From: Bradyrhizobium sp. STM 3843
Lineage (GTDB): Bacteria; Pseudomonadota; Alphaproteobacteria; Rhizobiales; Xanthobacteraceae
Direction of reading: 5' to 3'
Assembly: GCF_000239815.1 (NCBI RefSeq)
Contig: NZ_CAFK01000190.1
Coordinates: forward strand, 1 to 44,576
DNA length: 44,576 nucleotides
The position numbers were made by a program, and so were the translations under genes. Each line of letters opens with the position of its first letter. Position 1 is the first letter of the stretch. Below the pieces are notes generated by a model. It was not told the DNA's origin, did not search any database, and saw nothing but the letters and a program-made list of their open reading frames with translations. Shown here one piece after another: positions 16,264-24,034 of the stretch.

Positions 16264-16539
16264 ATGGGTGTAGCGTTCTCGTCCACGGCTCGCCTGAGCC
16301 GGTCCTTGTCCTGCCTGTGCGTTGGTTTGGCGCTGGTTGGCTTTGTCGTCGCGCCCGCGCAGGCGCAATATACCGGCCGTGAGCAAGACATCGCCGATCT
16401 CAGACTGGGCCAGCGGGTCCTGGTCGACGACGGAACTTGCCCGGCGGGTCAAGTCAAGGAGGTCTCCGGCGCCAGGATGACGTCGATGGGCGTCGAACGT
16501 GCGCGGAAATGCGTCCCGCGCTTCGGATCCAAGAAATAA
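16264..16539 (+). CDS. Small secreted protein (DUF6719-like)
   Basis: 91 residues. A signal peptide (basic N-terminus, LCVGLALVGFVVA core, AQA cleavage) is followed by a compact mature part with two cysteines: YTGREQDIADLRLGQRVLVDDGTC then CVPR near the end. I recognise the pattern '(L)GQRV.VDDG.CP.GQ.KEV.G..M...G..R...CVP' from small periplasmic proteins of Bradyrhizobium annotated as DUF6719; the family number is from memory. Function unknown. The initiating ATG overlaps the stop (TGATG) of a short upstream open frame. It is convergent with the 16567 gene with only 27 bp between stops. Confidence 0.7.
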   Translation: MGVAFSSTARLSRSLSCLCVGLALVGFVVAPAQAQYTGREQDIADLRLGQRVLVDDGTCPAGQVKEVSGARMTSMGVERARKCVPRFGSKK

Positions 16540-16566
16540 AGGTAGGGGTAGATCCGGTCGCGATAG

Positions 16567-16929
16567 CTATTTCGCGGGATCGAACATGCACTGGAGGGCG
16601 GGCTTCGCGATCTTCGTGAAGGTCGGACCGATTTCCGCCTGCTTCCCGGCCGGCACCCAGTCGGTTTCGATGGTCGGTACACCCGTCTCGCTGATTCCGC
16701 GCAACAGCGCCTCACGCATGTCCGTGTCCTCAACAACGGCCGCGGCATGATCATGCAGACACGAGCAGACCTCTTCGGGATGGGCCCAGCGGCCGAGCAT
16801 ATGCGGAGCACATTGCCGAACGAAGTCTCCGCGTGGATCCGGAAGTCTGGCGGTCGGGCGGGCCTCGACGGAGACAAGCTGAAGACCAAAGCACAGGGCA
16901 AGGGCCGCTAGCCCAAGACGAGACAGCAT
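16567..16929 (-). CDS. Secreted hypothetical protein
   Basis: 120 residues from the chosen ATG. A signal peptide (MLSRLGLAALALCFGLQ...VEA) is followed by a mature part with CAPHMLGRW, VCSCLHD and a C-terminal LQCMFD, giving four cysteines that could form two disulfides. The middle (DHAAAVVEDTDMREALLRGISETG) is helical. No family recognised; the C..CL pattern is not a heme site. The frame is open to 17037 with another ATG at 16959, but the acidic KEPEEQ stretch there is unlike a leader. Alone on the minus strand, convergent with the small secreted protein at 16264. Confidence 0.6.
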   Translation of the reverse strand: MLSRLGLAALALCFGLQLVSVEARPTARLPDPRGDFVRQCAPHMLGRWAHPEEVCSCLHDHAAAVVEDTDMREALLRGISETGVPTIETDWVPAGKQAEIGPTFTKIAKPALQCMFDPAK

Positions 16930-17398
16930 GACGAGCCGTTGTTCTTCCGGTTCTTTCATGGTCGACACCGCCTTGACCGAGCGGAATTTGAGCTGGCCAT
17001 TTGCCACATTCTTATTGTCCGCGCTGGTACCGGGCAAGGGTGATAACCATGGCCGGTTTCGGCAATTTTGCGTTGCAAGCAGAAAATGGTTTCATCCAGG
17101 GCGGAATTGTTTCGTCAGATCCCGCTCCGCGAAACAATTCCGGGCGCTCGAGCTTCCAAGAGCTGCTGCGCGGTTCTCGAGTTGTAGGTCCAATCTGTTG
17201 CCCGCGCGGAGTAATGACAGGCGCGAATTTCGGAAACGAAAGGTCCCTAGCAAGCCATTGTTTCTAGAGCGGCTTTGAATCTGAAATTCAGACGAGACGT
17301 GCGTAGACCGACTGACTGGAACTTAAATTCGCCGTTCCAGGGCGGCGACTTAGAACGGCGTTTTAAATCTCTTCTGTGACGAGTCGCTCGACGGCATC
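16930..17398. other. Gene-free stretch
   Basis: About 470 bases between the starts and stops of two minus-strand secreted-protein genes. It should hold the promoter of the 16929 gene. Apart from the hairpin at 17330-17360 and a 13-base palindrome TCTGAAATTCAGA (about 17279-17291) nothing is seen; the open frames in it lack ribosome binding sites and look non-coding. Confidence 0.5.
17330..17360. terminator. Hairpin downstream of creA
   Basis: CGCCGTTC/GAACGGCG, an 8-bp perfect stem with a 15-base loop, flanked by A/T runs on both sides (AATTTAAG on the minus strand). It lies 38 bases after the creA stop. Confidence 0.6.
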
Positions 17399-17950
17399 TC
17401 ATTGGATGTAATCGCCACATTTTTGGATCACGCCGTCATCGGCGTTGCCCCACGGCATGATCGGCACCGTCGATGTCGAGTTCTTTGGCGAGCCCTCGAT
17501 CAGCTTGTCGGAATAAACCATATAGACCAGCGTATTGCGCTTGGCGTCGCAGCCTCGGACGATCTGCATCTTCTTAAAGAACAGCGAGCGCCGCTGCCGG
17601 AACATGTCGTCCGCCTGTTCGAGCTTGTGCTTGAACCTGATTGGGCCGATCTGCCGGCAAGCCAATGAAATGTCTGAGACCTGCTCGGACAGGCCGAGCC
17701 ACCCTGCATATCCGCCCTTTTCCGGAACGGTAAAGTGACAGGCGACGCCCTCCACTTCGGGATCGTCGACTCCATAGGTTGCAAGCTTGTCGTTGGGGCT
17801 GAGCAGCTTGAAAACGGTGGAGCGCCGGAAGATGAGATCAGGTTCGTCGGCCGCGGAGGCAGATGAGACGGGTGAGAACAGGCCGGCAAGTAGCAGCAAA
17901 GTGAAGCTTTTCAGCCTCAGTTCACGCAAGCCGACAGTTTTAAACGCCAT
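17399..17950 (-). CDS. creA: CreA family periplasmic protein
   Basis: 183 residues. A long signal peptide (LKSFTLLLLAGLFSPVSSASA) precedes a mature domain with the full CreA pattern: DLIFRRSTVFKLLSPNDKLA, then TYGVDDPEVEGVACHFT, SDISLACRQIGPI and a C-terminal segment with RGCDAKRNTLVYMVYSDKLIEGSP. CreA is conserved in proteobacteria; its function is undefined, and in E. coli it is named for its position near the CreBCD system, none of which is present here. Cysteines at the ACHF, ACRQ, RGCD and KCGD positions could pair. GGGAGATCGAG before the ATG supports the start. Monocistronic, with a hairpin 38 bases downstream. Confidence 0.9.
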   Translation of the reverse strand: MAFKTVGLRELRLKSFTLLLLAGLFSPVSSASAADEPDLIFRRSTVFKLLSPNDKLATYGVDDPEVEGVACHFTVPEKGGYAGWLGLSEQVSDISLACRQIGPIRFKHKLEQADDMFRQRRSLFFKKMQIVRGCDAKRNTLVYMVYSDKLIEGSPKNSTSTVPIMPWGNADDGVIQKCGDYIQ

Positions 17951-18183
17951 CTCGATCTCCCATTTTTACCACAGCCAAGGCAGCTTCAGGCTTCTGCCCA
18001 TGTAGGACCACAAACGCCTGCGAGAAAGGCACCCGATGCCCCCCGAGCGCCCGCCGTTTAACGTGATGTGAGGCTTTTTTGCTACGCTGATGGCGAGAAT
18101 CGCAGAGGGCAGAAGCCCCAAGCTGGTGAACGCAGACCCCGTCTGCGACACTAACACCATCTGGTTGTTGAGGATTTGTCGGA

Positions 18184-19914
18184 ATGCTCTGCGTTCATTC
18201 GGCCGTCAGGCGCAGATTTTATTGCGCAGCCATTCTTTCAGGCTCGATTGCGATCGGAGCCGGATCACAGGCCGCGGCGCAGGGCTATTCCTACTGGAAT
18301 CCGAGTTTCTACCGACCTGAGCGGCAGATCTTTCATCACCAGCGTCCCAAGGCGCGCCACCATCAGACGCAATCCGCTGTCACCCAGAAGGAAGCCGTCA
18401 AGCCGCAAGGGCCTCTGATCGTCGCAGTCTCGATCAACAGACAGCAGGTCAAGGTCTACGACAGTAACGGTCTGTTCGCCGAGGCGCCGGTCTCCACCGG
18501 CATGAAGGGTCATTCCACGCCGACGGGCGTGTTCAGCGTGATCCAGAAGCAGAAATTTCATCGTTCGAATATCTATAGCGGCGCGCCGATGCCGTTCATG
18601 CAGCGCATCACCTGGTCGGGTATCGCGCTTCACGCGGGTGTGCTGCCCGGATATCCGGCCTCTCATGGCTGCATCCGCATGCCGCCAAGCTTCGCGGTGA
18701 AGATGTATGGCTGGACTCGAGTCGGGGCCCGCGTGTTCGTCACGCCGGCTGAGGTCGAACCGTCCGACTTTACGCATCCCTTGCTCGCGTCCTTGAAAGC
18801 GCCACAGCCGAGCGCGTCGGCTCTGCCGGAAGCGACCACGCCGGCTGCGCCGAAAGCCGACAAAGGGGCCGCCCTGATTCCCGTCACCGTGAACGCGAAT
18901 CTCGACCTGCGCTCGACGATTGGTCACGATGAATTGAGCGGCTCCGCCGGGCCCGCAGCACCGCTGCGTGGCCAGACCCATACCGCGGACGCCAGTGTTG
19001 CCCCCGGCTCGACCACCATCTCCGACGTGCCGCGGGTTCAGGTGACACCGCGCGTTGACGTGTCCGAGAATGTCACACCAGTCAACGCCGGCCAGAGCTC
19101 CGCAAGCGGAAGCGACCCCGCGGCGGGGGACATTCCGACCAAGCCAGGTGCCGGCGCGGCTGCCGAGGCCGGGACAAGGCCGGAGAGCAAGCCGGCCGAT
19201 GGCGAGCCGAGCAAACATGACGATATGCCGACGACAACGACCAAGGGTCCGGAGAAGCCGCAGGACGTGACGGCAGTGCCGGCTTCTGGTGTTCCTGCTT
19301 CCAATGTCGACAAATCCGCCGACGTCAACTCTGCGGACAAGCCGGCTGAGCCTGCCAAGGCGAGCGCGGATGGTCCGGCAGCCCCCGCCGACAAGGATCA
19401 GACCCGATTATCCGAAAGCGAAAAGGCGCCCCTCGCGAAGCCCGAACTGAAGCGCAACAGTCCGGTTGCCATCTTCATTAGCCGCAAGGATTCCAAGCTC
19501 TACGTTCGGCAGAACTTTGCGGCCGTCTTCAAAGTTGCGGTCACGATTGCACCGGCTGATCGGCCACTCGGGACCCATGTGTTCACGGCAACGGCCGATA
19601 AAGCCGATTCCAATGTGATGCATTGGTCTGTGGTATCGGTTCCGGTCTCGGCGCGCGCGACCGCGCGAAACGAGGACGGCGAGCGGACCGCCCGGCACAG
19701 TCATAAGAAGGGTGGCGACGCGCCGATTGAAGCCAAGGCCGTACCCCTGCCGGACAGCCCGACCGAGGCGCTGGACCGGATCACGATCCCCGCCGACGTT
19801 CAGGCATGGCTTGGCGATGCGCTGTCGAGCGGCAGCTCGCTGATCGTGTCCGACCAGGGCATCAACCAGGGCGAGACCGGCGAGGGCACCGAGTTCATCC
19901 TTTCGCTGCGCTGA
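18184..19914 (+). CDS. L,D-transpeptidase with long linker and second, degenerate domain
   Basis: 576 residues, exported (signal peptide to AAAQ, residues 1-33). The first domain (about 78-187) is a complete YkuD L,D-transpeptidase: VSTGMKGHSTPTGVFSV, His150 and the active site SHGCIRM with Cys163, which forms 3-3 crosslinks or anchors proteins on peptidoglycan. A Pro/Ala/Ser/Lys/Asp-rich linker of about 230 residues follows (190-420). A second domain (about 422-490) repeats the YkuD opening (VAIFISRKDSKLYVRQ, VTIAPADRPLGTHVFTA) but has no HGC active site. It would therefore be a non-catalytic, perhaps substrate-binding, copy. A short C-terminal region ends in IVSDQGINQGETGEGTEFI. Periplasmic, wall-associated. 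Confidence 0.88.
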   Translation: MLCVHSAVRRRFYCAAILSGSIAIGAGSQAAAQGYSYWNPSFYRPERQIFHHQRPKARHHQTQSAVTQKEAVKPQGPLIVAVSINRQQVKVYDSNGLFAEAPVSTGMKGHSTPTGVFSVIQKQKFHRSNIYSGAPMPFMQRITWSGIALHAGVLPGYPASHGCIRMPPSFAVKMYGWTRVGARVFVTPAEVEPSDFTHPLLASLKAPQPSASALPEATTPAAPKADKGAALIPVTVNANLDLRSTIGHDELSGSAGPAAPLRGQTHTADASVAPGSTTISDVPRVQVTPRVDVSENVTPVNAGQSSASGSDPAAGDIPTKPGAGAAAEAGTRPESKPADGEPSKHDDMPTTTTKGPEKPQDVTAVPASGVPASNVDKSADVNSADKPAEPAKASADGPAAPADKDQTRLSESEKAPLAKPELKRNSPVAIFISRKDSKLYVRQNFAAVFKVAVTIAPADRPLGTHVFTATADKADSNVMHWSVVSVPVSARATARNEDGERTARHSHKKGGDAPIEAKAVPLPDSPTEALDRITIPADVQAWLGDALSSGSSLIVSDQGINQGETGEGTEFILSLR

Positions 19915-19962
19915 CGCCGGTTCTGGCTTCCTGGTGCGAGGCGGTTGGGCTAAGTCCGCCGC

Positions 19963-21603
19963 ATGACCCAGCTTGCTGCCCCTGCCCGCGCTGCTGCGCC
20001 GCAATCCCTGAGCCCCCAAACCGCGCTTGACCGTCTGACCATGTTCGGTTGGCGCGGCGGCTTGGCGGCCATCCTGGCCGGGCTGGTGCTTTCGTTCGTC
20101 CTGTTTGGATATTGGGTCGTCTATTTCCGCAATGCGGATATGGACTTCATGGTCATCTACAACGCGCTTGTCATGAACGACGGCAAGCCGCAGGCATTTT
20201 TCGATCATCCCGCCTATCTCACTATTCTCAGCCTTAAATCCTGGTTTCGCCTGCTGCACACAGCAGGTCTGCTCAAGGCCTGGACGTTATCAGCGATTCC
20301 GCCGGCCTCCGATGTCGCCGCCTTCGATGCAGCGATGACAGGCGCGGTGCGCGCCGGCCGCGTGCTCGCACTTCTGATTGCGCTCGCCTGCGTGGCGATC
20401 TTCGCGTTCCTGACCCGGCTCATCGTCCGCGATTGGCGGGTTGCCCTGCTCGCCACCCTGGCCTTCGCCTTGTCCGGCGGTGTCGCAGTGCATTCGCGCA
20501 TCCTGCGCAGCGAGCTGATCGCGGCGATGCCGGTGATCTTTGCGCTGATGATCCTGATCGTGATGAGCCGGCGCGCCAGCGCTCTGCGTCCGTTTGCGCT
20601 GGCGCTTGCGGCTGCGTTGTGCGTGATCGGACTTGAAAACAAGGTGCAGGCCATTCTGTTGATCGGCGCCCTGCCCGTTCTGATCCTGCCATTCGGCAGT
20701 GAGGCCAGCCGGAGCGTCGCATTCTGGGATCAAGGCTCCGGCTGGGCGGCGGCCTTCGTGGCGATGAGTGCCGCCGCTGCAGCAGTGTGGATGGCGTTCC
20801 CGCTCGTCACCGTCGGTTTTGATCGTGCCCTGCTTGACGCAGCGCAACTTCGTCCCATCCTGTTCAACGGCTTTGGTCACTATCAGGCCGCCATTATGCT
20901 TCTCATTCTGAGTTGCATGATCACCTACGCCCGGATCTGGCGAATCAGCGCCGCCGAGACTGTCGCCTCGATGGCCGCCGTGATCGCAGGCGCGGCGCTG
21001 GCGCTCATGCTGCTCGATGTCGACTACGACAGCAGAAACGTGATCGCCATCTTCAATCCGCTGGAAAAGATGCTGACCTTCGCCGACGCCAGCACATCAG
21101 ATGCCGCCCATGCAGCGAGCCCGGGCGCGACGCTCTTGATGCTGCTGCAAGGCCTGGGATCGGTGCTGGCGCGTTATACGTTCGTGCTGCGTTCGTCGGC
21201 CCGCCCAACCGTATTTCTGACCTGGCTGATCGTTCCGGGTCTGATCGTGGCATGGCGGCGCGGTGAGCGGCTGTTGGTACTGCAGGCGCTTCTGCTGCTG
21301 CTCGCTGCGATCGGGATCGACACGCTCGGCGTCCGCCGCGGTTTGAAAACCGAGTACTTCATTTTCACCGACCCCCTGATCATCCTGGCCGGCGCCATCC
21401 TGCTCGATCGCATCACCGAGATCGGATCGCATCGCTTTGCGCTGCCGATCGGCTATGCGCTGATCGCGCTCCACATCGCGATCGGACAGGCCGAGCCGGT
21501 GAAATATGCGACCAAGCGCACCGGACCGGAGTCGATCTGCGAATGGCATGGCTACTATATGCCGCTGCTGCAGCTGCCCTGGTGTCCGCCATCAAAAACG
21601 TGA
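19963..21603 (+). CDS. Polytopic membrane protein, GT-C glycosyltransferase-like
   Basis: 546 residues with about ten to twelve hydrophobic segments. After the first helix (about 33-55) a periplasmic loop carries two acidic residues in FRNADMDFMVIYN (about 56-68) and a FFDHPAYL motif. An acidic first loop followed by repeated helices is the layout of GT-C lipid-linked sugar transferases (PMT/ArnT class). The C-terminal tail ends in CEWHGYYMPLLQLPWCPP with two cysteines. No catalytic assignment is possible by eye; 'hypothetical membrane protein' is the safe name. It follows the L,D-transpeptidase with 48 bp between, so the two may be co-transcribed. Confidence 0.6.
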   Translation: MTQLAAPARAAAPQSLSPQTALDRLTMFGWRGGLAAILAGLVLSFVLFGYWVVYFRNADMDFMVIYNALVMNDGKPQAFFDHPAYLTILSLKSWFRLLHTAGLLKAWTLSAIPPASDVAAFDAAMTGAVRAGRVLALLIALACVAIFAFLTRLIVRDWRVALLATLAFALSGGVAVHSRILRSELIAAMPVIFALMILIVMSRRASALRPFALALAAALCVIGLENKVQAILLIGALPVLILPFGSEASRSVAFWDQGSGWAAAFVAMSAAAAAVWMAFPLVTVGFDRALLDAAQLRPILFNGFGHYQAAIMLLILSCMITYARIWRISAAETVASMAAVIAGAALALMLLDVDYDSRNVIAIFNPLEKMLTFADASTSDAAHAASPGATLLMLLQGLGSVLARYTFVLRSSARPTVFLTWLIVPGLIVAWRRGERLLVLQALLLLLAAIGIDTLGVRRGLKTEYFIFTDPLIILAGAILLDRITEIGSHRFALPIGYALIALHIAIGQAEPVKYATKRTGPESICEWHGYYMPLLQLPWCPPSKT

Positions 21604-21886
21604 CCGGAACACGAAGGCAGGATGCGCGGACCGCAGCTTCAACACTTTGTTACCTTCTGCCGCTGCTGAAAAAATCGTCGCGGGATTCGGCGCTCGTGCG
21701 GGCTTGTGCCGGACCGATAAACCACACTGCGAAACATTGCTGCGGATGACCGCAATTTTGGCGCTGTTTTGCAGATCGTTTCCTTTGCCGCGGGTCGAAC
21801 GACTGGGCTAATATCCTCAACAGGATAGGCACTGGATGAAGCGCGTCGCGTGCGCCGTGACGGTGCGGACCATTCGAGGGAACAAG

Positions 21887-22864
21887 ATGCGTGTTGCAGC
21901 AGGATTGATCGTCGCGGGTTCCGTCGCTGGTTTCTTGGCGATGTCGATGTTCTCCTCTGGAGCCGCGTGGGCCCAGGCACAGAAGACTGCCGCTGCTCCG
22001 GCGCCAGCAGCGGCTGCTCCCGCGCCTGCACCCGCAGCGACGCAAGCTGTTGCGCAGCAGCAGCCGCCCCGCGCGCCCTGCATGAACCCGGAGGCGCTCG
22101 GCGTCGGCCGCACGGTCGAGATCGACACCACCGGCGGTCCTGGCTTCGGCTTCGAGCATTTCAAGGAGCTGGACTTCCTGCGCGATCATGAAGTCGTGCT
22201 GACCTTCGACGATGGCCCCTGGCCGGAGAACACCCCCGCCGTCCTGAAGGCGCTGGCCGATCAGTGCACGACCGGCATCTTCTTCTCGATCGGCAAGCAC
22301 GCGACCTATTACCCGGAGATCCTCAAGCAAGTGTACAATGCCGGGCACACGGTCGGCACCCACACCTGGTCGCATGCGACGTTGACCAACAAGAAGCTGA
22401 CGGAGGACCAGCGCAAGGACGAGATCGAGCGCGGCATCAGCGCCGTCAAATGGGCGCTTGGCGGCGTCTCGCCGGCGCCCTTCTTCCGCTTCCCCGCCCT
22501 GCAGCATCCGCCGGAGATGGTGACCTATCTCGGCACCCGCAACATCGGCATCTTCTCCTGCGACCTCGATTCCTTCGACTTCAAGGCCCGCAACGCCCAA
22601 CAGGTCATCGATGTCACCTTCAAGAAGCTCGACAAGCTCGGCAAGGGCATCATCCTGATGCACGACTTCCACAAGCACACCGCCGAGGCGCTCCCGGAGC
22701 TTTTGCGTCGGCTCAAAGCAGGCGGCTACAAGGTCGTTGCGATGCGGGCCAAGGCGCCGGTGCAGTCGCTGCCGCAATATGACGAAGACCTCGGCAAGAT
22801 CGCCAAGCTGCCGACGGTCAGCCAGCGCCCGGTGTCGAGCGTGGTGACCACGGTCGCGGAATAA
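21887..22864 (+). CDS. Polysaccharide deacetylase (NodB homology domain, CE4)
   Basis: 325 residues from the chosen ATG. A signal peptide (cleavage near AAWAQ) and an Ala/Pro-rich spacer lead into a complete NodB-type domain. Its motifs are TFDDGP (about 106-111, metal and base aspartates), HTWSH (about 159-163, metal histidines), FRFPALQHPP and, near the end, LMHDFHKHT. CE4 enzymes remove acetyl groups from chitin-like, peptidoglycan or exopolysaccharide GlcNAc using a divalent metal; this one is exported. It is unlikely to be the symbiotic NodB, as no nod genes are near and it has an export signal. GAGGGA before the ATG at 21887 supports that start over 21836. Confidence 0.9.
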   Translation: MRVAAGLIVAGSVAGFLAMSMFSSGAAWAQAQKTAAAPAPAAAAPAPAPAATQAVAQQQPPRAPCMNPEALGVGRTVEIDTTGGPGFGFEHFKELDFLRDHEVVLTFDDGPWPENTPAVLKALADQCTTGIFFSIGKHATYYPEILKQVYNAGHTVGTHTWSHATLTNKKLTEDQRKDEIERGISAVKWALGGVSPAPFFRFPALQHPPEMVTYLGTRNIGIFSCDLDSFDFKARNAQQVIDVTFKKLDKLGKGIILMHDFHKHTAEALPELLRRLKAGGYKVVAMRAKAPVQSLPQYDEDLGKIAKLPTVSQRPVSSVVTTVAE

Positions 22865-22882
22865 TTTTCGTTCGCGTCGTTC

Positions 22883-23443
22883 GTGGCTCCGCTCCGCATC
22901 GAGGGCTATGTCATCGTCTCGGCTGAGGGCATGCTGGCGGACGCCCGCAACGTCATGCCCAACGCCCTCAAATTCGACGGCGACGCCAAGTTCTTCAGCG
23001 CCGCGCTCGACCGTGCCGATCTGATCGTGCATGGCCGCAACTCCTACGAAGACCAGCCGAACTCGCCGAAGCGCAGTCGCATCATCCTGACCCGCGGCGT
23101 GAAGGCGCTTGCGCCTGATCCTGACAACCCCAAGGCGACCTTGTGGAACCCTGCCGGCGCACCGTTCGACGCGGCCTCCGAGGCAGCGGGCGTCAAGAGC
23201 GGCACGGTCGCGATCATCGGCGGGCCGGTCGTGTTCGGCATGTTCCTGGACCGCTACGACACGTTCTATCTGTCGCAGGCCCCGCACGTGCACCTGCCGG
23301 ACGGCGAGCCCTGTTTTCCCGGCGTCGCGGCCGCTCGCTCACCGCAGCAGGTGCTCGCCGCTCATGGCCTGCAGCCGACTGAGAGCGAGGTGCTCGAGCC
23401 GGCTTTCGACGTGACCGTGACCGCGTGGCGGCGGAACCTGTAG
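22883..23443 (+). CDS. RibD C-terminal/DHFR-like family protein
   Basis: 186 residues, start GTG at 22883, only 18 bp after the deacetylase stop. The pattern is of the dihydrofolate-reductase-like fold: IEGYVIVSAEGMLAD at the N-terminus, FFSAALDRADLIVHGRNSYE (38-57), SRIILTRG and the nucleotide-binding IIGGPVVFGMFLDRYDTFYLS (about 112-132). These domains use NADPH in riboflavin or pterin-type reductions, but stand-alone members are uncharacterised. The close spacing suggests co-transcription with the deacetylase, though no functional link is apparent. Convergent with the DoxX gene with a 2-bp gap between stops. Confidence 0.8.
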   Translation: MAPLRIEGYVIVSAEGMLADARNVMPNALKFDGDAKFFSAALDRADLIVHGRNSYEDQPNSPKRSRIILTRGVKALAPDPDNPKATLWNPAGAPFDAASEAAGVKSGTVAIIGGPVVFGMFLDRYDTFYLSQAPHVHLPDGEPCFPGVAAARSPQQVLAAHGLQPTESEVLEPAFDVTVTAWRRNL

Positions 23444-23445
23444 AG

Positions 23446-23901
23446 CTAGATATCCCCATAGGCCGTTTCGGCCGGCTTCGCCGGTCCGCGGCCGTAGCCG
23501 AAGATCATGAACAGCGCGCCGATGATCGAGAGATTTTTCAGCGCATCGATCAGGGTCTTGGCGTTGTCGGGCGACGGCTGGTTCCAGAAATCGTGGAAGT
23601 AGTAGATCGTCGCGCCCACGAAGATGATCATCAACAGCGAGAACAACCGCGGCAGGAAATTGATCGCGATCATCAGCCCCGCCACGATCTCGAACGCGCC
23701 GACCGCAATGGCCAAGAGCTGCGCGATCGGCATCTTGGTCAGGGTCTCGAGCTGCGCCGTGTAGGGTGCTGCAATCTCCGGGATGGTCACCTTGGTTGCG
23801 ATGAAATCGGCCGTCGCCTGAATGCCGAACAGCTTGGTCGCGCCCGTGTAGATGAACAGCACGGCGAACAGGACGCGCCCGAACGTAATGAATGCTGGCA
23901 T
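23446..23901 (-). CDS. DoxX family membrane protein
   Basis: 151 residues with four hydrophobic helices. The N-terminal signature GRVLFAVLFIYTGATKLFG is the DoxX hallmark ('R.lla..Fi.aG..Kl'); the second and third helices contain GAFEIVAGLMIAINFLPRLFSLLMIIFVGATIYYF. DoxX-type proteins are small inner-membrane proteins linked in some bacteria to redox and thiol stress; the role here is unknown. The ATG at 23901 has GAGG six bases upstream and is preferred to a GTG four codons earlier. Transcribed in the same direction as malic enzyme, 133 bp downstream of it, so read-through is possible. Confidence 0.88.
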   Translation of the reverse strand: MPAFITFGRVLFAVLFIYTGATKLFGIQATADFIATKVTIPEIAAPYTAQLETLTKMPIAQLLAIAVGAFEIVAGLMIAINFLPRLFSLLMIIFVGATIYYFHDFWNQPSPDNAKTLIDALKNLSIIGALFMIFGYGRGPAKPAETAYGDI

Positions 23902-24034
23902 GCTTGGCCTCACGATGAGCTAGTTTGGCGGGGAACCGGCGAAAGTATGGAGCTTCTCCTCAAGTCTTTCAAACAATCAAATAGCGGGCGGAATGCGACC
24001 GAACTCGGACGAATTCCGCCACACCGTCGTCAAA

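Noticed and set aside
16106..16264. 52-residue plus-strand frame whose TGA overlaps the ATG of the small secreted protein
   Set aside because: Coupling geometry is attractive, but there is no ribosome binding site, domain or composition to support a real gene.
21887..22864. Polysaccharide deacetylase as the symbiotic NodB
   Set aside because: It has an export signal and extra N-terminal spacer, and no nodulation genes or nod-box sequences are nearby.
21650..23293. Minus-strand open frame opposite the polysaccharide deacetylase
   Set aside because: Antisense shadow; NodB and RibD-like motifs are clear on the plus strand.
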